Of a stretch of DNA of 64,000 bases, positions 12,556 through 22,308 are shown one piece after another; positions within the stretch are counted from its first letter, which is position 1, and every line of letters starts with the position of its first letter. Below the pieces are notes generated by a model. The model was not told the DNA's origin and made no database searches. It worked only from the letters and a program-made list of their open reading frames with translations. Source of the DNA: Klebsormidium nitens. Taxonomy: Eukaryota; Streptophyta; Klebsormidiophyceae; Klebsormidiales; Klebsormidiaceae. The stretch lies in assembly GCA_000708835.1 (NCBI GenBank), contig DF236982.1, positions 186,001 to 250,000 of the forward strand, read 5' to 3'. Both the position numbers and the translations under genes were made by a program.

Positions 12556-14231
12556 TATAGAAACTCAACTTGCAAATAAGACCTTCTCGGCTCGCCATCA
12601 CACCTTTCGGGGTTGAGCAGGGACGGGTTCTCGGATGAGTTGCATGAGCGCCGACATGACAGCGGCTACCTTCGCACTAGTCGCCTTGCCCTTACATTCA
12701 ACACGTCAGTGGGCTCGCCTTTGGGAGAGTTGGTCAGAGCGCGAGAGGCGTAGGACGTCCATTTGCGAGAGCGGTGTAGCTAATCTTGACGTTGTTGACA
12801 TCATCGCCAACTCCTACTCTCGACATGAATCACAGTTTCTGTATGGACAACGTTTGCACGAGGTTTCAAGTTGCTCGTATGGTAATAAAATTTGCATTAG
12901 GCCCACACAGGCTCCCCATTACATATTCTGGAACATTGACCAGTTTTTGGTTGTGTTACGTAACCTGATCGTGACTTACATATAGCGACTGAAGTTCAGC
13001 TTGCGGCCTTCGGGTTTACATCACTTGAAGGCGAACTATTAGTACGGCTTGGCCAAGTAACGACGGCTTTAGGTAACGCACACGTTTCCCGGCGCGCATG
13101 CAAATCTCATGATGTTTATATCCTGGCCCGGATCTTGCCAAAAGCCCAAGTTCAATCGAAGCCGTCGATGCGCCATCGTGCGTGTCAAATTCAAGATTTG
13201 GAGTGTCGCTTTTTGGGTTTGGTCATGGCTTCCGCCTGGTTGCTACAACATGGCGGACTTCTGCGTATAGCCTCCTCCTTTCTTCACTGTTGGCAGTGGA
13301 TGCATGCAAGACCTCGTCTGGACGGTCTTAAATACATGCTCTAGGTATCCCAAGAAGGCAGCACATGATCTGAAGCCATGTCCGCAAAAGCCGATAGAAG
13401 AAGCCCGCAAAAATTGCGAACTGTGGGTTAGCTGAGTTTTGTGTTCAATTAATTGGCGAGATCCGGGCCGGGGTCTAAACGGCTTGAGAATGCAACGTGC
13501 CGGCGCCGCGGGCAAGCCTTGATAGGCTAACCGCGCTCTATATTGTAACGAGACAGGGGTTGGAGTGGCGCGTGCACACCGTTGATCCGGCCATGACGTT
13601 GTTTTCGTGGCCGGCCATTTGATTTGTCCGCGAAGGCGGCCGGGCTGCCGTTGATTCAAAATTAGTCACACGGTGCGGTGGGCTCATTGCCAAGCTGGTC
13701 CCACGTAAGCCAAGAATACCTCCATAACAAGGAAGAAGTTGCTTGAGCAATGCATGAATTACGCTCCGCTCGCCCTTGCGTGAATGGTCAATTACCCAAT
13801 CAGCTTCGATCTTATCCTGGCTAGGAGACCACATTTATATCATGTCAGTGCACCGCTTGAATCGAATGAGCGACGCTACTGCACGGGGGCCGCCGGTAGG
13901 TTTTTCAATCTACGCGTGCTTTATGTACGGGACTCGTTGCGTGTGGCAGGTTGTCTGAAATGTATCCGTATGGCCCAACTTGTCAAATAATGAGTATGAT
14001 GTCCTTTGCGCTAAACTTGCAGGGACCGCGTCTACCCAAAACTCGGAACAGAAGTCCCCGATTGATCGCTATATGTACACTGCTGTATGCACTAAACTCA
14101 GCATGATGGGAAACCGCGCGGAAAACGTGCCTTTCTCAACATCGATGCAACTCAACACAGTTCCTTTTCGTGTCAACTCGACAAACCTCAACACTGTTCC
14201 GCTGGCTTAAAAGTAAAGCCGATTCCGCAGA
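12556..14231. other. Intergenic region between convergent genes
   Basis: This lies between the stop of the unknown gene and the stop of the monooxygenase, so it should hold two 3' UTRs. I see no protein-like frame, no RNA gene and no repeat of note. Confidence 0.5.
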
Positions 14232-17200
14232 CTACTGAGAGAGCCGCGCGGCCGCGGCCGCGAGCACCGCCACCGCAGCCGAGACGGCAAGGACCGTCGG
14301 CGCGTGGCGGATGGCGCGGTAATTGCGCATCTGGCGCGCGCGCATGGCCGCGATCTGGGACGGCGGCCGCAGGGTGCTGTTGAGCGCGTCCTGCCACGTG
14401 ACGAAGCCGGGGATGAAGCGGCCGAAGGACTCGTAGAACTTGTTCTGCGCGAGCACGAGCTTGCTGCGCAAAGCAGGAAAACCCTTTTCAGAAGTGTGGT
14501 GTAAACGCCTAGTTCATTTCTGGAACAGCTGTTTGGAATCGTATCCTGTTCTCTTAAGAACCGGGTAGGAAAGCGGCCGAAGGACTCGTAGAACTTGTTC
14601 TGCGTCAGCACGAGCTTGCTGCGGCAAAGAAAGAAAACCTTCTCTTAGAGAGAAAAGTTAGAAGAGTGGTCGCATGGGTAAACAGTTGATGAGAAGCGCG
14701 TCTTGCCAGGTCACAACGCCGGGAATGATGCGGCCGAAGGGCTGTCTGCGCGAGCACTAGCTTGCTGCGGCAAGGAGAGAAAACCTCTCTTAAAGGAATT
14801 CTTTAAAAGAGTGGTCGAGTTTGTCAAAACAGTGATGAGAAGCGCGCCTTGTCAATCCAGAACGCCGGGGATGACGCGGCCGAAAGACTCGAAGAACTTG
14901 TTCTGCGCGGGTACGAGCTTGCTGCGCAGAATGAGCAATGGGTAGAAGAATGCTATGAACGCGTGGTTTGTGTGTGTGGTCTGGAACAGCTTTTTGAGTG
15001 CATCCCGGGGCGTGATGAAACCGAGAAGGAAGCGACCGCAGTCTCGCAGGACTTGTCTCGGCAAGCACTAGCTTGATGCGCAAAAGAAGGAGGGGGCTCA
15101 GAAGAGTGTTTTAAAGCGTGGTCTCTGCGCGTGTCGTGGATCAGCTTTTTGTGAGCGAACCCTGATGGTTCAATTTGGCGCAGTTTCTTCTGATCACATA
15201 ACCGTGCGGAGGTTCTCGATCTCCCATCTTCAAACAATATCAAAGATGCTTTTCAATTTTCCGACTTGTCAATCCAAGTGCGAGAGAGCGGACAAAATCA
15301 TTGCACACACTTCTTCCTAACGCTCTTCAGCATCGCTTTGGACGTCGGAATTGTAGCGGCCAACGAATTGTGAATCATCTGATCAGAAATTAAGACTTGC
15401 CATGATCCCCCCCCACCCGTTTCGTATCGAACACATGACGTGCCAAAGCGACGGTTGCGTGCGAGCCAAGCTTGGCGACGGCTGAGTTCAAACCTTCGTT
15501 TTGCAAAAGTAAAACGAAGCTCCTCCAGCGTCTTTCTGAACGATGTGCTCTCATGATAGACCTAAAGTTTATATAGGATAGGGTCATGGCCCGGCGAACG
15601 GGTGGGGTTAGTTTGGGGGTTAAGGTGGGTACGGGTGCGGAGCAGGTATATTTGTCGGTTTAGGTTTTTTTGGTTTGGTATTCTCCCGGGGAGTGTACTA
15701 TCCTACCATAAAACTATCCTACCTAAGATATAGGAGTATACTCACATGGGCTGCTTGGGAATATCCTCCGACATCTTGGCGGCGGCGTCCGTCTCCTTTT
15801 TCCGCTCCTTGTTGAAGCGCTCCAAAGCGGAAGCCACGGTTTGTACTAGCAAAGCCCGCCGCGCGCCGTGGTCTTGCTGGCCGTCCGCGCGCCGTTTTGC
15901 AGCCTGAGTTGGCGGCAATCGAGCGGGTACATCCCTAAGATCCTCGATTCATACGCTGGGTAGATCCAAGCCCGGCAGAGCGCCAAACTTGTGTTTCAAG
16001 GTTATGACGTGATTGTTGCACGCTTTTGAAGAGCGCTTTAATTGTGGGTAGGTCTCAGGTTAAGGTAACATGATTCCAGGTGTTCAAAAGTCTACCGAGG
16101 ACCATGTTAGACAGAGTAAAAGATAAAAGCTACGTGAAGCGGAAGAGGACAGTGCAACACCTCGTTTGAAAAGCAGAGTGGCGTCTCGCAAGCCGTGAGA
16201 AGCGTAGAAGTCAGCCAATTGGGTCAACTCTTGGTCACATATAACAACAACTGATCACGACTAAGTTGAAGCGTCCCTTCAATTCATACTGGCAAGTTGC
16301 CCGAAAAGCGCTCTTGCCCGAAAAAGGCGAGAACGACCATTTCCACTACTAGCCCCCTACCTCAATTTCCTTTTGCAGGATCTCCTCCAGAACAAGCCCG
16401 TCCTCCATGGCCAAGTTAGTGCCCTGCCCGATGTAGTTGAAGCACGCATGGGCGGCATCGCCCAATAAGACCTGCACGCACGAAGATTTATCGGACTTGA
16501 TTGAGATAGTTCGAAGAGTCACAGGGTTTTCTGAAGTTGAGATACGTAGTCCAGTCAAGAGGCGATATTATGGAGCATGCACGGGCGGCGTCGCCCAATA
16601 ACACCTGCACGCACGGACAGTTATAAGGATCTCGTACAAGCGGACCGCAGAACCTCGAAATGGCTCGGGGACGACCAAGAATCGCAGCGCTGCCGTTCAG
16701 ATTTTGTCGTCAAGAAATGGACGCTGAGAAGTTTCGTTTGCACTCGGTTACGCACGGTTTGTCCTCGGACGGAAGCGCTGCAATTCTGACCATCGCGGAT
16801 TTCTGAGTAGTCTCGAACTTATGTTGAGTTCCGGCTATGTTGAGTGAGATCATGCCCGGGGGACGGGTGGGGTTGGTTTTGGGGTTTGAGGTGGGTACGG
16901 GTGCGGAGCATGTTAACCTTGGGTTGAGATTTTTAGTTTGTTGGGCCCGGGGACTTTATCTAAATCAACATACACCAAACTCAACATAAAAGCAAGAATA
17001 TGAAGTTCTGCGTCCCGCCTGCGTACGCCTCGTGAAGAAACGAGTCACAAGCCTTTAAGAGCTGGGGTGTGCGCCTTTGGAAAAGAGCTTCGATGCAACT
17101 GAGGGCGCGAAAGCGGTTCGCTAAGAAAACATGTTCCAAAGCATTTCAATTGCTAAAAACTGGACTTTCCAATTCTGACAGCCCACACCGAGGAGTGGCA

Positions 17201-20200
17201 GAAGCTCTGTTTCGATCAGACAAAGAAGAATCTTGGGAGCGGGCGATCTAGTTCTGCTTTTACTCCCACAAGTCTCAACCGTCTCCCGCTGTCTAGGGAA
17301 GTTTCCTACCTTTCCAGCGTTCTGATTGTCAGTCGAAACTCGTAAAATCTCGCCTGCCATTGTGTGGTGAATGTTATCAAGAGCGATGCGAAGCTGACTG
17401 TTCGGCTCACACCAGCCCAGAGCCCGTCCTTGACATTCTCCGCAAAGGCAACGGGTCTTCCAGTACGAAGTTTCAACTTCAATACTATTCACAATCGAGT
17501 GAAACGTAGAAGGTGGAATCCAGATGACAAGGTCGATCAAGGTGGCGCTAACCGTTTGCTTGTAGTGGAACTGCGTGGAGTCGACGGTGCAGTGCCGTAG
17601 CTCCTTAGCGGTCGCCAGCTGGCGGCAGTATTCGCTGTCGGGAGGGAAGAGCTCCGCTACCTGCGAGTTACGAACAAGAGCTTCGAAAAAGATCCCCTTT
17701 TCTAGCTTTCTATCTAAGCTTTCCCTCATGTTCGACCTTAACACCAGAAAATTTAGTCGTATAAAGTATCGCCAGTATTGCCTGGAAACCCTTGACGTTG
17801 ACAACTGCGTCTGACGCTTCTCTTTGATGTAACAAGTACCGACTTGGAGACGAATGATTGTTTGCAGGGACAGTATTTTCGTTGGATCGAGAATATTCGA
17901 GAAACATAAACCAGGACTTTAGCGAGGAGCACGGTTCGCATAAGCGCACAAGTCCGAAGGTTTAAGCGACGCTGCGCATTGGAAACCCGCTGCTCTCGTT
18001 CCTACGGATCGCTTCCTTACAGCTGAAAGGGCCGCACACCACAAAGTTACCTACATCAACAAGCTGAGACCGAGTGCTGCTCACCTCAGGGAAGAATTCC
18101 CGGATCTGCGCAGCAACCCCGGCCGCATCCTGGCCGTCCATTCCGATGCCGGTAAAGGAGCAGCCCACTCTAGTTCGCGAGTTGGGCATGATGCCTAGTC
18201 TCATGGGGGGCCGCACCCAGACCGTGAAGCTCTTGGGGTCGAACTGGAAGCGGGGGCCGTGCAAAGGGTTGATGACGTCGTCGGAAAGGGGGGCCATCAT
18301 TTCGGGGGGGACCGCAACGCTGCAGGGAAGGGGGTGGTGTGCGAGAGTTAGTGCTTCCCTAAGGGAGCAGTTTTGTTGGGGTGTTTCGCACGGCTGTACG
18401 AGTTCGTACACTGAAAGAAATCGAACAACGGCCAGCTTTTGAGGCGGAGGGAAATCGCAGCAGAAACGGTCTCAATTTGCTGTAAGGAACGCGGACGGGA
18501 AAGCTGCTCTGAAATCGTAATGCTTCAATATTGGGCTGAAAAACGCAGAAAAAGTCTGACAAGTTTTGTGATTCATGGAAATCGCGAGTCCTTGAACTTC
18601 GTATTAAGTTGATGACTCGCTGAGACAAGATCGATACGGGGGGCAAAAACGGGGCCACAAAAGAGGGGCTCCATCCGCTTTCGAAGCATGCGTTAGAGGG
18701 AAAGAATCACGCGTGGAAATGGTCTTCCATTTGATGGAGCAGATTTGGAAGATATTTGAGCACTATCTAACTGGGCACCACCGAAAGAGAGCGAGCAACT
18801 GGTGGCAATTCGTTCGACTTTGTTCAACAGTTTTCTTACGAACGTCAAAGCCACACGTGCGGATCGACCACACTCATAGGAGGACCCTTCGGTCGTTCCA
18901 AAAGCAGGGGTCTTCTGGCCGAGTAGGAACTGAGGCAAGCCAGAAGGCAAGAATCGGAAAGACAGGCGCGTTACAAGATATGACTCGCACTACGTACTAT
19001 ATTCTTGTAATTTCGCTGTCGCATTGAATTGAAAGATAGACCAATAAAAGTTTCAACGATAATAACAATATCCCGCATATTGACATAAACCAAGAAAAAC
19101 ATAGTGGCAAACTTCCTGACCTGACCGCCTTCCCCGTTCCACGACAGTCCATCGAGACCGAAAACCCGGGCACTTGCTTCTCCATCTGAGCCCGCATCAC
19201 CGAGCTCAGTCCGTCTGCCCCGACCAACATGTCCCCAGACACAGTGACGTCACCTCCAGAAGCGTTGCCATTCTCCCCCTGCACGTGCGTCAAGATCGTT
19301 AGGATGCTACGCCCTTACTGAGAACAAGGTTCTCTATCTGTTCTGCTGGAAACGCCACACTATGGGTATGATCGACAGGGCTGGGGATCGTTTGGATCTG
19401 AACGAAATTGAGTCCGTCAGTTTTGAGTTCGGTGCTGCCCTGTATTACTCTGGGAGCGTCACACAAATCACTACATGCCAGACAGGGTGGCTTTGAGCCC
19501 TCAGAAACCATGCTCTTGGATTAGGAAGTGGCCGTTTCTGGGTATCTCACTTGCCACGGCCACTCGAACTCAGTGTTTGCATTGTCTCACAGTGTCCAAT
19601 AGCTACTGTGATTCAAATCGACCTGTTTGAAGCCCACACATGATTGTCAAAATGGTGTAGCTCACCCCCGAATGTCCCCTTCTCGTGAAAGTTGCCGACG
19701 CTTTATCCAAGTCAGCGGACGTCAGCGCACACCCGAAGTTATACATGATCTGGCCCGGGTACCGTTCCATGCCCGCGCGAACGAGGACGGCAGATAGGTC
19801 CGGGACGGAGACGGAGAAGTGCTTGAAGTTGACTTTGCGGGCCATAAGCACCGACTCCTTCCCATGACCTGGCGCCAGAGAGTTCGATAACATGAGGCGG
19901 GTGGTCAATGAGACTGGTGCGGACGTTTGCGGTTTTGGACGGGCATATCCAAAGTTCGATTTTGGGCGATGTGATCCAGCTGCAGCCGCACGAGCGCGTG
20001 TGTAATTCGTGTCGCGCATGCTCGTCTCCTGGTGATCACGCACACGATACTTTAAACGCGACGTCGGGAAACGACGCGCTTGAGCAGCGACAAAGTGGTT
20101 AGTCGGGTTCGAAAAGTCTCCGCGATGAAAGCCGGCCAAACTGATCTTCCATCAAAAAATGACGAACAGATTCGTTTGAAGTGGCGTTGACGAGTGTGAC

Positions 20201-21283
20201 GAAAGTTAGCATGAAAGGTGACGGCCCATGCAAAGCGGTCAAAGTGAGTTGTTCTCTCAAGAACGAACTGGCATCAATGTCTCCATAAGATGTCCGACTG
20301 CCACGCTAGACACGCTTCTTTGATTAACGAATGCAGAGAATCCACAGTTCTTCCCACAGTGCCTTTCTTGCACTATCCTCCATATCGCGTTGCAACTCGA
20401 ACTGCACCTTCTTGATGGAAGTAATGAACTGAGCAAGCCCTGCAACGGCTCGACTCAGACAAAATGCCTGCTGCTTACCCTGCAGCGTTGTCATGTACTT
20501 GATCCGCATGCCCCGGCCCTCCACCTCTTTCGTCAGGCCTACGCTCTCCAGGGCCGCCCACGCGCGTCCCGTCAGCGCCACATTCCACCCGCCGTGCTTC
20601 TTCAGCCAATCGTTAGCGCTCTCATCCCAGTCCTGTCTCTCAAACACCTCAACCTTAAATCCCTGGCGCGCAAGAAGAAGAGCCGCAAGCGCCCCCGCAG
20701 GCCCCGCCCCAGCCACAATGGCTGTGAGCCTGGGCCACCCGTCCGGTGTCAAGTCACCCCCTTGAGAAGTTAGGCTTTCATTTGCTCCGGTGTCTGACAC
20801 CGAAAGTGTGGAGGCCTGAGTCGCTTGAAGGGCTGCGGGTTTGGGCCCGGAAGGTGGCGCTCCGGAGATGCTGCTGTTGCTGAAAGCTGGCACTGCCGTT
20901 TTGGGGCCTCTCTTCTGGGGACCAGATTGTGATGCCATGCTAGTTGTGTTCCAGACCTCTCCACCATGCACAGGTCGACTGCTGGAACGATAGTTCCGCT
21001 TGCTCAATTGGGAAAGCTTTGTGTTTGAGTTATCGCCGAGGTGCCCTCCCCACAATGAAGATTGCTGCCGGCTTTCTTGGTCGCAGCGAGACTTCACCGC
21101 ATGCTCACTTCTGTGTGATCTCGCTTTTGCAGCAAGGCATGAACCCGTAGCGCCCCTTCCTGAAAGAAATGCAATAGAAGACGGATTGGGGTTGCAATGT
21201 AAGGGCAATTTAGGTTCTCCAAAAGTCTGAAAGGAAGCAGATAAATCTGTTGCCTGCATCAAACCAAAAACAGTAGCGGCCAT
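14232..21283 (-). CDS. FAD-dependent monooxygenase, kynurenine 3-monooxygenase-like
   Basis: Eight minus-strand exons join in perfect phase: 21283-20479, 19868-19666, 19278-19121, 18319-18085, 17660-17553, 16471-16361, 15876-15746 and 14463-14232 (660 residues). After about 185 residues of Ser/Ala-rich leader comes the Rossmann FAD motif VAGAGPAGALAALLLARQG, ending in EVFER. GGWNVALTGRAWAALESVGL follows, matching the family pattern for kynurenine hydroxylases. Exon 3 has LVGADGLSSVMR (the DG motif) and exon 6 has LLGDAAHACFNYIGQGTN (second FAD site). Exon 7 resembles the ExRxxDxxAxxxMxE segment. The last exon ends in an Ala/Val-rich hydrophobic stretch just before the stop, fitting the C-terminal membrane anchor of mitochondrial KMO. 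KMO hydroxylates L-kynurenine with NADPH and O2 in tryptophan breakdown. The long leader suggests organelle targeting. A related aromatic hydroxylase is the alternative. Confidence 0.85.
14555..15085 (-). repeat. Four tandem decayed copies of the exon 8 acceptor junction
   Basis: Upstream of the last monooxygenase exon (acceptor boundary 14463) the same junction recurs around 14615, 14762, 14923 and 15070, roughly every 150 bp. Read on the minus strand each unit has a GCAGCAAGCT-like acceptor followed by a decaying version of the KLVLAQNKFYESFGRF coding edge. Adjacent intron sequence is copied too. Some copies keep the reading frame for a dozen codons and then break. Confidence 0.85.
15555..15722 (+). 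mobile_element. GT-rich-core element, copy 1 (16-bp-period ends)
   Basis: The core at about 15596-15645 (AACGGGTGGGGTTAG, later GGGTACGGGTGCGGAGCA) is shared with the other copies. The right end has CTATCCTAC at 15698-15706 and again at 15714-15722, exactly 16 bp apart. The left end has the inverse ATAGGATAG at 15573-15581 and a degenerate outer GATAG at 15555. It sits in the last intron of the monooxygenase, about 20 bp from the 5' splice site. Confidence 0.7.
16562..16625 (-). repeat. Decayed copy of the exon 6 acceptor junction (second FAD site)
   Basis: The acceptor and first dozen or so codons of monooxygenase exon 6 are repeated 133 bp upstream in the transcript. The copy reads VLLGDAARACS where the functional exon reads VLLGDAAHACF, so the conserved His is changed and the frame is then lost. 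The acceptor TGCGTGCAG is intact in the copy. Confidence 0.8.
16820..16988 (+). mobile_element. GT-rich-core element, copy 2 (16-bp-period ends)
   Basis: The core runs from about 16861 (GGACGGGTGGGGTTGG) to 16910 (GGTACGGGTGCGGAGCA). The left end has TATGTTGAG at 16820-16828 and 16836-16844. The right end has the reverse complement as ATCAACATA at 16964-16972 and CTCAACATA at 16980-16988. Both pairs are spaced exactly 16 bp. It lies in an intron of the monooxygenase, with the core antisense to the gene. Confidence 0.8.
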
Positions 21284-21771
21284 GTCTAAATGAGAAGCTC
21301 AAAAGTCAGAAAGTTGTACTGTTCTACTCATGTCTATGAGGGCATCATCCTGCAAGTTCCTTAGCGCTCTCGCTGCAGGACAGCGGTCTCGGAGGGAATG
21401 AAAAAGGCTATGGAGGAATACTTACGATGTCACCAAAATGGCGGCGCCAGCAGTGACAGAAAAGGACCGCGCACCCCGCAGAAAAGCGCTTGTGGCCGCC
21501 TTTCTCCAAACATGCCGCAAGATGCGCTTTTCGCTGACGTCTGCAGTAGATATCTAGCTGTAAGCATTTTGAAGTGGGGGGCTCAAGAAACGCGGAAGAA
21601 TGGCCCCCTTTCCATTCTTGATGAGCCTTTTTGTTTTCCATGACGTAATGAAACAGGTGGTCAGCTTCGACGTGGCACACGTGGCAGCGTGCATGCCAGC
21701 ATGGCTTCCCACAATTCCCCAAAATTACTTTTGCAGACCGCGCAATTGCTGGCATGCCTCCTTGAAGTTGA

Positions 21772-21796
21772 TTTTTTTTTTTTTTGGAAAATACCG

Positions 21797-21828
<32 letters not shown>
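21772..21828. repeat. T14 and A29 homopolymers, inverted
   Basis: A run of 14 T and a run of 29 A are separated by 14 bases (GGAAAATACCGTCT). They could pair as a hairpin. The A run ends 21 bases before the dispersed element that follows. Confidence 0.9.
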
Positions 21829-21831
<3 letters not shown>

Positions 21832-21849
21832 GATGAAACTCGAGATTCA

Positions 21850-22009
21850 AAGATAATAGTAAGCCAAGATAATAATAAGGTAACCGCACTGGGACGGGTA
21901 GGGTTAGCTTGGTGGTTAGGGTGGGTACGGGTGCGGAGCAGGTGACTTTTTCGGTTAGGGTTTTTAGTGTTAGCCGGAGCTTTCTATTATCTTGGCTTAT
22001 TATTATCTT
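21850..22009 (+). mobile_element. GT-rich-core element, copy 3 (16-bp-period ends)
   Basis: Left end: AAGATAATA at 21850-21858 and 21866-21874. Right end: TATTATCTT at 21985-21993 and 22001-22009. Both spacings are exactly 16 bp, and the two ends are near-perfect inverted copies over about 27 bp. The core, from about 21891 (GGGACGGGTAGGGTTAG) to 21940 (GGTACGGGTGCGGAGCA), matches the other copies although the end words do not. Confidence 0.85.
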
Positions 22010-22308
22010 TCTTGAGAGTTATTTGAAGTTGCAGCACATGTCGGACCTTATTTTCATAGGTAGTTTATGTTATCAACCCTGGCCCTGATTAGAACACATG
22101 GGTCAGTGCATTGTGTAATTCCCATCAAGTTTATGCCAAATTATGGCGTGGAAAGGCCACTGAAGTCGATGCGATGGTCATCCCACAGAGCTAGGAGAGA
22201 GAGAGGAGGTGTTCTCCTATCTTCTACTGAAAGTGGTGTGGGTTGTGAGCTTTTCTTTCCAATTGGAGCGAACAGGTTCTCCAACCTCTAGCACAGCACC
22301 AACCTACG

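Larger units (their letters stand above)
21284..22308. other. Divergent intergenic region (monooxygenase / RCCR promoters)
   Basis: This should contain both promoters. It holds a T14 run (21772-21785) and an A29 run (21800-21828) facing each other across 14 bases, then a complete copy of the dispersed GT-rich-core element. No protein-like frame is seen. I could not pick out a reliable TATA box. Confidence 0.5.
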
